A DNA stretch of 64,000 nt. It comes from Roseobacter sp. Its GTDB lineage: Bacteria; Pseudomonadota; Alphaproteobacteria; Rhodobacterales; Rhodobacteraceae. The position numbers and the translations under genes were made by a program. Position 1 is the stretch's first letter, and every line of letters begins with the position of its first letter. This document shows positions 25,834-37,435 of the stretch, piece after piece. The stretch covers positions 179,773 to 243,772 of the forward strand of contig JADFAE010000002.1 of assembly GCA_015665415.1 (NCBI GenBank), written 5' to 3'. A model generated the notes under the pieces. It saw only the letters and a list, made by a program, of their open reading frames with translations, had not been told where the DNA came from and did no database searches.

Positions 25834-26730
25834 GTGAGCTTTCGTCTATTTCTATTTCAACTCTGTCTTTTGTCCGGCTTCCTTTCTGCGAATACAACCC
25901 ATGCACGGGCGCTGGTGATCGGCACCATCAGCGATGAACCCGTCAAGGAAATTCGCACTTATCAACCTTTTGCCCAATACTTGGCCCAGCAGTTGACGCT
26001 CTTTGGGATAGACGAAGGCAAAGTTGTGGTTGCGCGCGACATCGATCATATGGCTGACCTCATTCGCACCGGTCAGGTGGATCTCTTTTTTGACAGTCCC
26101 CTGGTGAGTTTGGCCATCAACCAAAAAACCGGGAGCCGTCCGCTGGCCCGCCGGTGGAAAAATGGTACGGCCCAATATCACTCTGTTATTTTTGCCCGCG
26201 AGAACAGCGACATCGCTAGTTTCCAGGACCTCAGCGGCCGTATCATTGCCTTTGAGGAAAGTTTTTCCACCAGCGGCTACCTGTTGCCGCGCATCGCTTT
26301 GGCCGAGCTCGGAATTGCCCTGACGATGGTTCGTCCCCCGCAGCTGTGGGTTTCGCCCGAGCAAACCGGCTGCCTGTTCACCGGGGACAACGACAATACT
26401 CTGGAATGGGTGTTGCGCGGTCAGGTCGACGCCGGAGCCATGTCCAAAACCCAGTTTGAAAAACGCGCGGCAACCAACCGGGCGAAACTCAAGGTCATCA
26501 TGAGAACAATCGACATACCGCGCCATCTGGTCAGTGCTGCTGCGCAGATGCCACAGCCCCTGCTCTCTGGGCTCAAGACCACCCTGTTTACGCTGCACAA
26601 TAGCCTCGAGGGCAAAGAGCTGCTGGAGGCATTTGAAGGCACGGTCAAATTCGACCGGATCCCACCGGAAACCGAAGTGCTGCTGGATCAATATAGGGAG
26701 CCGGTCATGGCGCTAGTTGGTGTGAACTAG
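25834..26730 (+). CDS. PhnD-like periplasmic binding protein linked to a sensor kinase
   Basis: A 298-residue PhnD-family substrate-binding protein (phosphate/phosphite/phosphonate type). It has a signal peptide (hydrophobic FRLFLFQLCLLSGFL, cleavage near THARA) and family features such as QPFAQYLAQQL and FDSPLVSLAI. GTG 25834 with AGGG 9 nt upstream is chosen because the signal peptide begins there; the frame is open to 25669. No permease or ATPase follows: one base after its stop begins a hybrid histidine kinase. It therefore probably acts as the sensing partner of the kinase rather than in uptake. The ligand is unknown. Confidence 0.75.
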   Translation: MSFRLFLFQLCLLSGFLSANTTHARALVIGTISDEPVKEIRTYQPFAQYLAQQLTLFGIDEGKVVVARDIDHMADLIRTGQVDLFFDSPLVSLAINQKTGSRPLARRWKNGTAQYHSVIFARENSDIASFQDLSGRIIAFEESFSTSGYLLPRIALAELGIALTMVRPPQLWVSPEQTGCLFTGDNDNTLEWVLRGQVDAGAMSKTQFEKRAATNRAKLKVIMRTIDIPRHLVSAAAQMPQPLLSGLKTTLFTLHNSLEGKELLEAFEGTVKFDRIPPETEVLLDQYREPVMALVGVN

Positions 26731-26731
26731 A

Positions 26732-28771
<2,040 letters not shown>

Positions 28772-28994
28772 GACGGGCTGTAGTCAGCACCTTGCCGAAG
28801 GGGCTACGCCTTCCCCAACCCCGAAGCTGGCAAAGCCTACAACTGAAGCAGCTCATCAGCCAGAGCCTCAGATCACCTCCCTTTAGGGGCTATTGGGGGA
28901 TATAGGATCAACTTTATGCAAACCGCCTGATCCAGCTGCCCCCAGCGGCATATTGTTCAGGTTTTCTTATGCATTTACGGTCAAAGCTTCGGAA

Positions 28995-29303
28995 ATGAGA
29001 GCCATGATACCGGATACAGCCTTCATTATCTTTGCCATGCTCATCGTGAGTTGCCTGCCAATCCTGCCACTATTTCTGCAGGAGCGTCCTCAGCCCGGGG
29101 ATGTTGCACTGGTGGTTGCAGCCCCATGGGGAAATGCGGCGGAGATAGCCCTTAAGGCTGAAGTACAGGAAGTCGCGCCCGAGCGCGCGCCTCTTGGTGT
29201 TCTGGTGTCCTTGGATAGCCCTGAGAGCGTTGATCGTCTCTACGCCTTGGGAGCTTGGTTTGTCATCGACGGAAAGCGGGTCCTAGAACTATGCGCAATA
29301 TGA
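28995..29303 (+). CDS. Small membrane-anchored protein upstream of a chemoreceptor
   Basis: About 102 residues: one N-terminal membrane helix ([19 protein letters not shown]) followed by a soluble alpha/beta-looking domain ([20 protein letters not shown]). ATG 28995 or 29004 could start it; neither has a strong ribosome site. Its last codons overlap the start of the chemoreceptor gene, which suggests a shared function. I do not recognise a named family. Confidence 0.55.
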   Translation: MRAMIPDTAFIIFAMLIVSCLPILPLFLQERPQPGDVALVVAAPWGNAAEIALKAEVQEVAPERAPLGVLVSLDSPESVDRLYALGAWFVIDGKRVLELCAI

Positions 29304-30883
29304 AACAGAAAGTAACAAACGAACAAAACGCCAGCGGAAAATCCTCCAATGAACGTGCGATCCAACAGGTAACCAGCTGGCTTCTGATGCCCGCGCCTGC
29401 CCTGGCTGCTCTGTTTTTGAACGGCAATGCCAACTGGTGGGTCTTTGCAGGCCTCAGCCTGGCGCTTGGGGTCATGGCCTTTGCATCCAAGGCGATGCCA
29501 CCTTCCACCCGGGACTATGTGCTTACCTTCTGCTTTGTAGGCCATTGCATATTGTTTACCGCATCGCTGAGCGGTCATGCTTGGCAACTGGATACCCATA
29601 TGCTGTTCTTTGCGGTGCTGGCGATCGTTTCAACCCTGTCCAATCCAAAGGCGCTGGTCTTTGCCACGGTTCTGGTTGCCCTGCATCACATCTCCTTTAG
29701 CTTCCTGCTGCCCAAGCTGGTCTATCCAGGTGGCGACCTGATGCAGAATATTCAGCGCACCGTCTTGCACGCCGTTATTTTGCTGCTCGAGGCCGGCGTT
29801 CTTCTGATCAGCCTGCTCAAAAGCCTGGCCGCGGATCAGCAGCTGAAACAGCAGCAGGACGCGGCACGCGCCCAGACCGCAGTCGCCGAAGCCGCTGAGG
29901 CCAAGGCAACCCAAAGCCAGCAGGATGCTGAACATGTCGTGGCCACGGTCGGCACCCACCTGAGCGAGATGTCACAGGGTCGGCTGGATTGCGTGATCCA
30001 TGAGAGCTTCCCCGGTGATTACGATCAGCTGCGCCTGGATTTCAACGCAACAGTGGATTCGCTCAAACAGACCATCGAGCAGGTGATCGAATCCAGCCAC
30101 AGCATCACCAATGGCGCTACGGAAATCAGCCAGGCCTCCGACGATCTCTCCCATCGCACCGAAAGCCAGGCCGCAACCCTGGAAGAAACTGCCGCTGCAC
30201 TGGAAGAAATGACAGTCTCGGTGAAATCCGCAGCAGAAAGCGCCCGCAGCGTCGAAAACACCATGGGTGAGGCCCGCCAGGAAGCAGAGACCAGCGGCGA
30301 AATCGTCAACAATGCCGTTTCGGCGATGTCCACAATCGAAGCCTCCTCGGCGCAGATTGCTCAGATCATCGGGGTGATTGATGACATCGCCTTCCAGACC
30401 AATCTTTTGGCCCTGAATGCCGGTGTCGAAGCGGCACGGGCCGGGGAATCCGGTCGCGGTTTTGCCGTTGTCGCCTCCGAGGTCAGAGCATTGGCCCAGC
30501 GATCTGCAGACGCCGCTACGGAAATCAAAAACCTGATCAATCAGAGCTCTCAGCAAGTGGACCAAGGCGTTACCCTGGTTGGGCAAGCAGGTGAATCCAT
30601 CAGCAGCATCGTGATCCGGGTAAATCAGATCTCCAAGCTGATTTCCGACATCGCCAGCGGCGCCGTCGAGCAGTCCACCGGGCTTGGTGAGATCAATACC
30701 GGGGTGAGCCAATTGGATCAGGTCACCCAACAAAACGCGGCCATGGTCGAACAGGCCACGGCAGCCGGACACTTGCTGCAATCCGATGCCCAGAACCTGT
30801 CTGCGTTGATGCAGCGTTTTCAACTGGACGGTGCCGTCAAATCTGACACCGGAGGTCAGTCCCAGGTTGGCGCAGCCGCCTAG
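29291..30883 (+). CDS. Methyl-accepting chemotaxis protein with multi-helix membrane input
   Basis: Chemoreceptor of about 530 residues. The N-terminal 180 residues carry about six membrane helices with little periplasmic sequence ([17 protein letters not shown] in a loop), then a coiled coil, and a signalling domain with the conserved hairpin tip [21 protein letters not shown] methylation-type [13 protein letters not shown] segment is seen. It lacks the C-terminal CheR/CheB-tethering pentapeptide. ATG 29291 or 29300 are possible; both overlap the small upstream gene. The ligand is unknown; a membrane or energy-state signal fits the architecture. Confidence 0.83.
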   Translation: MRNMKQKVTNEQNASGKSSNERAIQQVTSWLLMPAPALAALFLNGNANWWVFAGLSLALGVMAFASKAMPPSTRDYVLTFCFVGHCILFTASLSGHAWQLDTHMLFFAVLAIVSTLSNPKALVFATVLVALHHISFSFLLPKLVYPGGDLMQNIQRTVLHAVILLLEAGVLLISLLKSLAADQQLKQQQDAARAQTAVAEAAEAKATQSQQDAEHVVATVGTHLSEMSQGRLDCVIHESFPGDYDQLRLDFNATVDSLKQTIEQVIESSHSITNGATEISQASDDLSHRTESQAATLEETAAALEEMTVSVKSAAESARSVENTMGEARQEAETSGEIVNNAVSAMSTIEASSAQIAQIIGVIDDIAFQTNLLALNAGVEAARAGESGRGFAVVASEVRALAQRSADAATEIKNLINQSSQQVDQGVTLVGQAGESISSIVIRVNQISKLISDIASGAVEQSTGLGEINTGVSQLDQVTQQNAAMVEQATAAGHLLQSDAQNLSALMQRFQLDGAVKSDTGGQSQVGAAA

Positions 30884-30907
30884 GGCAAGCGGCAAGCCCT
30901 CCCCTCT

Positions 30908-30952
30908 CGGCCCCCATCCCAATAGTTGGGGGCCGGTCGCACAGCTTTTTTT
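30908..30952 (+). terminator. Candidate terminator after the chemoreceptor gene
   Basis: CGGCCCCCA (30908-30916) pairs with TGGGGGCCG (30927-30935) around a 10-nt loop, and a T7 run follows at 30946-30952. The gap between stem and U-run is longer than ideal. Confidence 0.5.
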
Positions 30953-31117
30953 GGGCAGTTCCCTCGCAGGGTAATGTCGCAAACACCCAATGTCAGGCCC
31001 GCTCTGGCACAGACCATCCGGAGCGAGGCCTGAGAGCTTGCCTTCGGGAAATGTCGATGTTTATGAGGCCGGGTATAAAATCTTTACCAGCTTCTAAAAA
31101 ACCGATATTTTCACCCC

Positions 31118-31810
31118 ATGACTATCGATGGACAATCCCCCACCGCAGCGGGCCCTCGCGAGACCCCAACCTCAGCCACTCAAACAGCCTATCATGCCCT
31201 GCGCAGGATGATCTTGATCGGCGAATTGGCTCCAGGTGAAAAGCTCAAAATTGATACCCTGCGCAAGCGACTGGAGACCGGGGCCTCACCTGTCAGGGAA
31301 GCGCTGAGCCTGCTGACATCGGACCAATTGGTCGAACGGTTGGATCAGCGCGGCTTTCGCACCCCCGAGATCAGCAGCGCCAATTTTACAGAGATCCTGC
31401 GCCTGCGCTGCTCGCTTGAGGATATGGCGCTGCGCGACAGCATTGCCCGATCCGATCAAGCCTGGGAAGAGCATCTGGTCCTGGCGCATCACCGGATGAC
31501 CCGGGAGCCACGCGACAATATTGAGATGTTCGAGAACCGGCACAAAGAGTTCCACATGGCGCTGCTGGCCAATTGCACCTCTCCCATCCTGCTGCGGTTT
31601 TGCAACCAGCTCTATGATCTCAACATCCGCTACCGCTATCTGGCCGGCCATGCCTTGGGCTATCAGAAACGCGATATCACGGCAGAGCATACGGCGATCA
31701 TGGAAGCAGCAATTGAGCGGAATGCGGATCTGGCCAGTGACCGGCTGACCCGCCACTACCAGCAGACCGGGAGCTTTCTGGCCGGGTTGCTCGATGAGCA
31801 AACGGGCTAG
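31118..31810 (+). CDS. GntR-family regulator, FCD subfamily
   Basis: 230 residues: N-terminal winged helix (LKIDTLRKRLETGASPVREALSLL) and an all-helical FCD ligand domain with metal-binding histidine positions (NRHKEFHMAL, EHTAIMEAA). It converges on the dioxygenase gene and lies beside the TRAP/dioxygenase operon, so it probably represses that operon until a pathway acid or aromatic intermediate appears. A TTGA-N7-TCAA site at 37388 is a candidate operator. Target and ligand are inferred. Confidence 0.82.
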   Translation: MTIDGQSPTAAGPRETPTSATQTAYHALRRMILIGELAPGEKLKIDTLRKRLETGASPVREALSLLTSDQLVERLDQRGFRTPEISSANFTEILRLRCSLEDMALRDSIARSDQAWEEHLVLAHHRMTREPRDNIEMFENRHKEFHMALLANCTSPILLRFCNQLYDLNIRYRYLAGHALGYQKRDITAEHTAIMEAAIERNADLASDRLTRHYQQTGSFLAGLLDEQTG

Positions 31811-31840
31811 GGTCAGGACCCTTATTCCTAAGTCCCGGGA

Positions 31841-32707
31841 TCACGCCCGAGCCAGCACCAAATCGAAATCCACCCGGGAGTAGCCCCCCTCCACCGTGCC
31901 GGACAGTTTGAACCCTGATGGGAATGTGCCTGCGGGCTGCGCCACATAGGTCATCACCAGATCGTCGCGCACCCCAAACACGGTATCTTCGTCCAGATAG
32001 GGATCATCATCCGGGAAAACCTCGGTCACCAGCGACCGGAAACCAGGGGCAGAGACGATGTAATGCAGATGCGACGGACGCCAGGGATGACGCCCCGCCG
32101 CGTTCAGGATCTCCCCGACCGGGCCGTCATCCGGCACCGTATAGCTGACCGGACGCACCGTGGTGAAAGCATAGCGGCCCTGCGCATCCGCCGTCATCAA
32201 CCCGTGGAAAGAATGAATGTCCTGGTCTTTGTCCTGGCTGGAATACAGCCCGTTGGGGGCCGTCTGCCAGATGTCGATCTGCGCATGCGCAATGGCCTGT
32301 CCGTCCTGGTCGCGCACATGGCCTTCGACCAACAATACCTCGCCTTCGAAATCACGTTTCATATCGCCGCCAACCTCAAGGGCCGGCGGGTTGGAAACAT
32401 GGAACGGCCCCAGCACCGAAGAGCTGGTCGCATCGGCCACCGAATGTTGCATATCCACCAGCGAAGACAGGCCTAGCACGTCCGACAACAGCACAAATTC
32501 GTTGCGCTCCGGCGTGGTGATGCGGCCCGCCCATTCCAGAAACTCCAGCCCCTTGCGCCATTCCTCATGGGTCAGGTTGGTTTCCCGTGCAAAGTCATGA
32601 ACATGGCGCGCCAGTGCAATCAGCACCTCCTTCACACGTGGATCGCTGTCCTCTGCGAAATAGGCGGCAAATACTTCGGTGATATTGTCTTTGGTGACAG
32701 AGCGCAT
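31841..32707 (-). CDS. Intradiol ring-cleavage dioxygenase (hydroxyquinol 1,2-dioxygenase type)
   Basis: Cytoplasmic non-haem Fe(III) dioxygenase, 288 residues, the usual size. N-terminal catechol-dioxygenase helical domain (1-100), then the beta-sandwich with iron ligands Tyr155, Tyr189, His213 and His215 (HPWRPSHLHY). Family resemblance points to hydroxyquinol or catechol cleavage to a maleylacetate or muconate type product. AGGAGG precedes ATG 32707 and overlaps the stop region of the TRAP permease, so it is the last gene of that operon. The exact aromatic substrate is not readable from sequence. Confidence 0.85.
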   Translation of the reverse strand: MRSVTKDNITEVFAAYFAEDSDPRVKEVLIALARHVHDFARETNLTHEEWRKGLEFLEWAGRITTPERNEFVLLSDVLGLSSLVDMQHSVADATSSSVLGPFHVSNPPALEVGGDMKRDFEGEVLLVEGHVRDQDGQAIAHAQIDIWQTAPNGLYSSQDKDQDIHSFHGLMTADAQGRYAFTTVRPVSYTVPDDGPVGEILNAAGRHPWRPSHLHYIVSAPGFRSLVTEVFPDDDPYLDEDTVFGVRDDLVMTYVAQPAGTFPSGFKLSGTVEGGYSRVDFDLVLARA

Positions 32708-32716
32708 CGGCGCCTC

Positions 32717-34024
32717 CTAGTTCAGTATGGCAAGGCTGAGCGCCGGGTAGCGGATCAGCAGGATGAGAACGATCAGCATGACGCCGGCAAAGGGCAGCGC
32801 GCCCAGGAACACATCCTTCAGTGAGATCCGGTCATCATTCAGCGTTGCCTTGATGACAAAGCAAGAGATCCCCAATGGCGGTGTCAGCAGGCCGATTTCA
32901 GCCCCCACAACGGTAATGATCCCGAACCAGACCAGACTGAGGCCCATGGGCTCGACCAGTGGCAGAAACAGGGGCACCACAATCAGGATGATCGAGGCCG
33001 TATCCAGCAAGGTGCCAAGGAACAGCATCAGGATCACATAGAGCAGCATGATCTGGAAGAACCCTACATTGCTGCCCGCCAGCATGTCGCCCAGCTCGTT
33101 TGGCAACCCGGCGAGACCCAGCATTCGGCTGTAGATCGACGCGGCCGTGATCAGGAACAGGATCGATGCGGTGATATGGCCGGTCTCCAGCAGCGCTTCC
33201 CAAAAGGAGCGCAGACTCATGGTCTTGCGCGCCAGCGCAATCCCCAAGGCAACCAGAGAGCCCGTGGCCCCAGCCTCGACCGGGGTCAGCCAACCGGTGT
33301 AGATGCCGCCCAGCACCACCGTGATCAGGCTGACTGTCGGAAGCGTTTTGGATGCAATCACACCCCAGGGAAGCATTTCATAATCCGAGGCCGGACGACC
33401 GCCGACAAAATTCGGCGTGAACCGTCCCATGACCCAGATCGCCCCGACATAGGCCAACGCCAGCATCAGGCCCGGCACCACGCCCGCCAGGAACATCTCC
33501 CCCACGGATTGCTCTGCCACAAAACTGTAGATGATCAGCATCGCCGAGGGTGGAATGATCATGCCCAGAACCGAGGATCCCGCAACCACCCCCACGGCAA
33601 AACGCCGGTTGTAGTCATAGTTCAACATCTGCGGCACCGAGACCTTGGAAAACACCGAGGCCGAGGCGATGGAGGAGCCGGTCACGGCTGCAAAAACCGC
33701 ATTGGCCCCCACCGTGGCCATGCCGATGCCACCTTTGACCCGGCGAAATCCCGTGCTCATGACCTCGTAGACATCGCTGCCAAGGCCCGCCTTCGACACG
33801 ACAAGCCCCATGAAGGTGAACAGCGGCACGGTGGCAAAGGTATACTCCATGACGCTGTCACTGACCGCGATCTTCAAGAGATTCATGGCCAGGTCAAAAT
33901 TGTCCCGCATCAGCCAGATGGTCACAAACGACACCACCCCAAGCGCGATGGGGATATAGACCCCGAGATAGATCAGCAGCACAATAGCAACAACTGACCA
34001 GGTGCCGAGTTCAATCGGGCTCAT
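32717..34024 (-). CDS. TRAP transporter large permease (DctM type)
   Basis: 435 residues, about twelve helices, with the DctM-family segments GMIIPPSAMLIIYS and GLLTPPLGISCFV. It forms the ion-driven transport channel of a TRAP system together with the small permease, whose stop it overlaps (ATGA). The transported acid is probably the substrate or precursor of the linked dioxygenase pathway. Confidence 0.9.
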   Translation of the reverse strand: MSPIELGTWSVVAIVLLIYLGVYIPIALGVVSFVTIWLMRDNFDLAMNLLKIAVSDSVMEYTFATVPLFTFMGLVVSKAGLGSDVYEVMSTGFRRVKGGIGMATVGANAVFAAVTGSSIASASVFSKVSVPQMLNYDYNRRFAVGVVAGSSVLGMIIPPSAMLIIYSFVAEQSVGEMFLAGVVPGLMLALAYVGAIWVMGRFTPNFVGGRPASDYEMLPWGVIASKTLPTVSLITVVLGGIYTGWLTPVEAGATGSLVALGIALARKTMSLRSFWEALLETGHITASILFLITAASIYSRMLGLAGLPNELGDMLAGSNVGFFQIMLLYVILMLFLGTLLDTASIILIVVPLFLPLVEPMGLSLVWFGIITVVGAEIGLLTPPLGISCFVIKATLNDDRISLKDVFLGALPFAGVMLIVLILLIRYPALSLAILN

Positions 34025-34575
34025 TCAGTGTCCTCATGTTCGCGACCCCGCCCCCATGCAGGTCGAATGGCTGGCAGCAGCACCTTGCAGGTGAACAGCC
34101 AGGTGCACAGCGCCGCACTGAGGCAGATCACCAGTTTCACAGGCCACCAGGGCGCAGTGAAGACCCCCGGCACACCAAAATAATCCTGGGTCTGCCACAT
34201 CTCGACAAATTCCGGCCAGATCGCCACGGCGATCAGCGCCATCAATGCTGCGGAAATGGTATCGACCACATGGCGCAGAAAACCCGCAAAGCGTGGATAT
34301 CTCGCGCCGACCACCACCAGAAATCCGTCAGAGCGGGTCAAGCGGTTGACCCGCACCACATCCGGCAGCTGCAGAAACACGATCAGAACCATGGAAAACT
34401 GCACCACCTCAACAGCCCCCAGGAAGGGCGCGTTGAACACACCGCGGGCAACCACATCGTAGTTCACGATGGCAACCAGCCCCAGCACCACCAGGGTGCC
34501 AATGGCATTGGCGCCGATTGCCAGAGCGTTCCCAAAGGTGGAAAGGCCCAGGACTGTCTTTCTGAGTGCAGACAT
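34021..34575 (-). CDS. TRAP transporter small permease (DctQ type)
   Basis: 184 residues with four helices, as expected for DctQ. The ATG at 34575 is chosen (AGGAG six nt upstream); an ATG at 34581 abuts the ribosome site. The charged ending HEDTE is cytoplasmic. It overlaps the large permease gene by 4 nt. Confidence 0.86.
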   Translation of the reverse strand: MSALRKTVLGLSTFGNALAIGANAIGTLVVLGLVAIVNYDVVARGVFNAPFLGAVEVVQFSMVLIVFLQLPDVVRVNRLTRSDGFLVVVGARYPRFAGFLRHVVDTISAALMALIAVAIWPEFVEMWQTQDYFGVPGVFTAPWWPVKLVICLSAALCTWLFTCKVLLPAIRPAWGRGREHEDTE

Positions 34576-34615
34576 TATCATCTCCTGGTCCCCTCCCTCT
34601 GCTCGTTTGCGGGTT

Positions 34616-35689
34616 TTAGTTCACAGTCCAGTCACGCATGCCAGCGTAGCCTGCGGCTTCCAGCTTGGCCAAATAGGCTTTCAGCATCTCATTGCCGGGC
34701 TGCCCCTTGCCTTCCAGGGTTCCAGCCCATTCGGCTGCGATATTCGGCATCGCCTCCGCCCAGGCTTTGCGGTCGGCTTCGCTCGCTTCGGTGATGGTTC
34801 CGCCCGCCGCGACATAGGCGTCCCGACTTTCGGAGGCCCGCTCCATGGCAAGCGCGGCAACATGATCGCGGTACATCACAGCAACCTCCTGCAACGCGAT
34901 CTTCACCTCATCCGGCAGGCTGTCCCAGTAATCCGCATTTACAGTGATGGTCTTGGTGTTCACCGCGCCCAGGTTCGCGCTCAGCATATGTGGCGCAACC
35001 TCTGCGATCTTGAAGGTCTTGGCGGCTTCGGACCAGAGCATGGCTTTGTCCACCAGGCCGGTTTGCAGCATGTTGTAAAAATCGGTCAACCCGCCGCGCA
35101 CACCGGCCGCCCCATCGATGCCTTCAAGGTAGCGCAGGTTCATGCCCGCCCCTGCCACTTTTGCACCGGCCATGTCAGCGGGTGAGGTAATCGGAGTGGT
35201 GGAAAACACCTGATAGGTATCCAGCACCACGCCGGTTGCCAGATAGACTTGGTTCTGCTTGGCAAATTCGTCCTGCATCGCCGGGAATTCCTTGGCGATC
35301 TCATCCACCGCCTGAGCCACGGCACGGGCATCCGCCGACACAAACGGCGTCACCGCCGCAATCGCCTGGCTGGGCAGTTTCGAGGAATGGAAAATTGTTG
35401 TGACGATGCCAATATCACCCAGCCCCAGCTTGACGCCTTCCAGCACACCCTTGGGCTTAACGATGGAGCCGCCGTAACTTTCCTGCCAGGCCATCTGATA
35501 GTTGCCGGTCTCTGCCAGTTTGGCGTCAACCGCGGGAATGAAGAAATTGGTGAACTCTTTGACCCAGAGCGCCCGCGCCGGATAGCCATCGATCACCACA
35601 GCCTTGATGGTCTCGGTTGCATAGGCCGGAACAACAGTCAGCCCGGCCATCAATGCGCCAAGCCCAAGTCCTTTTGAAAGTACAGCCAT
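34616..35689 (-). CDS. TRAP transporter substrate-binding protein (DctP type)
   Basis: 357-residue periplasmic receptor: signal peptide from MAVLSKGLGLGALMAGL to AYA near residue 24, then a DctP fold with conserved NLRYLEG and the usual C-terminal helices. ATG 35689 follows GGGAGGAAAAG; the frame upstream to 35761 is not needed. The family arginine (motif near GMNLR) would bind a carboxylate, so the ligand is an organic acid, perhaps aromatic given the linked dioxygenase. Confidence 0.88.
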   Translation of the reverse strand: MAVLSKGLGLGALMAGLTVVPAYATETIKAVVIDGYPARALWVKEFTNFFIPAVDAKLAETGNYQMAWQESYGGSIVKPKGVLEGVKLGLGDIGIVTTIFHSSKLPSQAIAAVTPFVSADARAVAQAVDEIAKEFPAMQDEFAKQNQVYLATGVVLDTYQVFSTTPITSPADMAGAKVAGAGMNLRYLEGIDGAAGVRGGLTDFYNMLQTGLVDKAMLWSEAAKTFKIAEVAPHMLSANLGAVNTKTITVNADYWDSLPDEVKIALQEVAVMYRDHVAALAMERASESRDAYVAAGGTITEASEADRKAWAEAMPNIAAEWAGTLEGKGQPGNEMLKAYLAKLEAAGYAGMRDWTVN

Positions 35690-35826
35690 CTTTTCCTCCC
35701 TTGGATGGGTGTTATTGTCAGATCTCGGTTTTCCGGCGGACCTCCACATCGGTGTTGGCATGCCGGTGAAATTTGAATGCAGTACAAAAATTCTTGCTGT
35801 TTTTGGCGCTCCCCTGCCACGGGCCC

Positions 35827-36492
35827 TCAGGCATATGAACAGGCTGTGTCAAAGGGTAAGCGCGGCAATTTCTGGAACAGGGCAGTTTCATCCGCATAGC
35901 CTAGGTTGCACAGGAAATTGGACCTCAGGCTGCTGCCGGAGAAAAACTCCTGATCGACAATCTCGTTTGAAAACCCGGACATGGCCCCAACATCCAACCC
36001 CAAAGCGCGGGCGGCAATCATGAAGTAGGCGCCTTGCAGAGTACCGTTGCGCAAGGCGGTGACTTCGCAATGCTCCGGCTTGCCTTCGAAATGCGGGCGG
36101 CGGTCTTGATGCGGGAACAGAAAAGGAAGCGCGGTCCAGAACTCCAGGTCATGGGCAATGATCGCAGTGACTGGCGCGGCCATCATCTTGTCGATGTTCT
36201 TGGCCTTCAGAGATTTCGCCAGCCGCGCCTTGCCTGCGGCTGAGGTCACAAAGATGAACCGTGCAGGACAGCTGTTCATGCTGGTGGGGCCAGAACCCGT
36301 GATCTCGTAAAGGCGGTGCAGCAGATCGTCGCTGACCGGCCTGTCCTGCCAGGCGTAATGCGACCGTGCGCCGCTGAGAATGACATCGATGGCCGCTTTG
36401 TCCAGGTCAGGGAGGCGGGCGCGGACCTCCCGCACCTCATCCTGGGCCTCGGCGCGCAGGCGCTCCAGCTCTTTGCCCTGGGGGGCACTCAT
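35827..36492 (-). CDS. Nitroreductase-family flavoprotein (RutE-like)
   Basis: 221 residues. The nitroreductase fold is recognised from the C-terminal GLDVGAMSGF and FLCNLGYAD segments and the N-terminal SxxxYxW region; RutE-type malonic semialdehyde reductases are similar. ATG 36492 overlaps the upstream stop (TGATG), so translation is coupled to the FAH-family gene. In this operon it may reduce a ring or semialdehyde intermediate; the actual substrate is unknown. Confidence 0.75.
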   Translation of the reverse strand: MSAPQGKELERLRAEAQDEVREVRARLPDLDKAAIDVILSGARSHYAWQDRPVSDDLLHRLYEITGSGPTSMNSCPARFIFVTSAAGKARLAKSLKAKNIDKMMAAPVTAIIAHDLEFWTALPFLFPHQDRRPHFEGKPEHCEVTALRNGTLQGAYFMIAARALGLDVGAMSGFSNEIVDQEFFSGSSLRSNFLCNLGYADETALFQKLPRLPFDTACSYA

Positions 36493-37349
36493 CACGCGGC
36501 CCCTGCCTGCTGATCCGCGCCCTCGTCCACGATCAGGTTGGCGCAGATGCCGATGCCTTCGATCTCCACCTCAACAGTTTCACCCGGCTTCAGCCAGCGT
36601 GGCGGGGTCTTGGCGTGACCTACACCGGGCGGTGTGCCCATGGCGATCAGATCGCCCGGATCCAGCGTGGTATATTGCGAAATGGTGGCGATGGTCTTGG
36701 CCACAGGCCACATCATCTCAGAGGTATTGGCGCTTTGCAGGATTTCCTCCCCAACGCGGCTTTCGATCTTGAGCCCCGCAGCCCCCTCGGGCAGCTCATC
36801 CGGGGTGACCACAACCGGGCCGACCGCGCCGGTGGAGTCAAAGTTCTTGCCCGGTGTCCACTGATGGGTCTTGCGCTGAAAATCGCGCACCGAGCCGTCA
36901 TTGAACACCGTATATCCAAAGACATGATCCAAGGCATCCGCCTCGCGGATATGGCGGCCACCCTTGCCAACGATCAGCATCAGCTCCACTTCATAATCCA
37001 GCTTGTGCGAGCAATTGGGCCGCACCATCGGCGCCCCTGCCGGCATCAGCGAATTCAGCGACCGCATGAACAGCGCCGGATAGTCCGGAATGTCGTAGCC
37101 GCCCTCCTTGATGTGATCGACATAGTTCAGCCCCAGGCAAATGATCTTGCCCGGCCTGGCCACCGGCAGCAGCGGTCGAATATCCAACACGGCCACCTCG
37201 CTGGCGGACAGGTCCTGATAGGCAGGCACAGCCTCTCCACCGATCAATCCGCGCAGATCGCCGCCCTGCTCTGGCAGCAGCTTGGCCCTATCCTCATTCA
37301 CAAGGAACACCCCCTTGGTGCCCCCCGCCTCTCCAACAATGAGTCGCAT
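36492..37349 (-). CDS. Fumarylacetoacetate hydrolase family protein
   Basis: 285 residues with the FAH fold: KIICLGLNYVDH, then EVELMLIVGKGGRHI, VFGYTVFNDGSVRDFQ and TPPGVGHA. The acidic Mg ligands fall in DYEVEL and the later glutamates/aspartates. Family members hydrolyse or decarboxylate ring-fission products of aromatic pathways, which fits the dioxygenase of this operon. ATG 37349 follows AGGGGAAGACC. It is the first gene of the leftward operon. Confidence 0.85.
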   Translation of the reverse strand: MRLIVGEAGGTKGVFLVNEDRAKLLPEQGGDLRGLIGGEAVPAYQDLSASEVAVLDIRPLLPVARPGKIICLGLNYVDHIKEGGYDIPDYPALFMRSLNSLMPAGAPMVRPNCSHKLDYEVELMLIVGKGGRHIREADALDHVFGYTVFNDGSVRDFQRKTHQWTPGKNFDSTGAVGPVVVTPDELPEGAAGLKIESRVGEEILQSANTSEMMWPVAKTIATISQYTTLDPGDLIAMGTPPGVGHAKTPPRWLKPGETVEVEIEGIGICANLIVDEGADQQAGAA

Positions 37350-37387
37350 GGTCTTCCCCTAAGATTTCTTGCACCTTCGCCGATTAT

Positions 37388-37402
37388 TTGATCTTGTGTC
37401 AA
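37388..37402. promoter_or_regulatory. Inverted repeat in a divergent promoter, candidate GntR operator
   Basis: TTGA-TCTTGTG-TCAA lies between the divergent FAH-family gene and the YciI-like gene, 39 nt upstream of the former. Short TTG...CAA dyads are common for FCD-type GntR regulators, one of which is encoded at the far end of the operon. Confidence 0.3.
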
Positions 37403-37435
37403 TAAATATCGATTTTTTACGTCGAGGTGCAAAAC

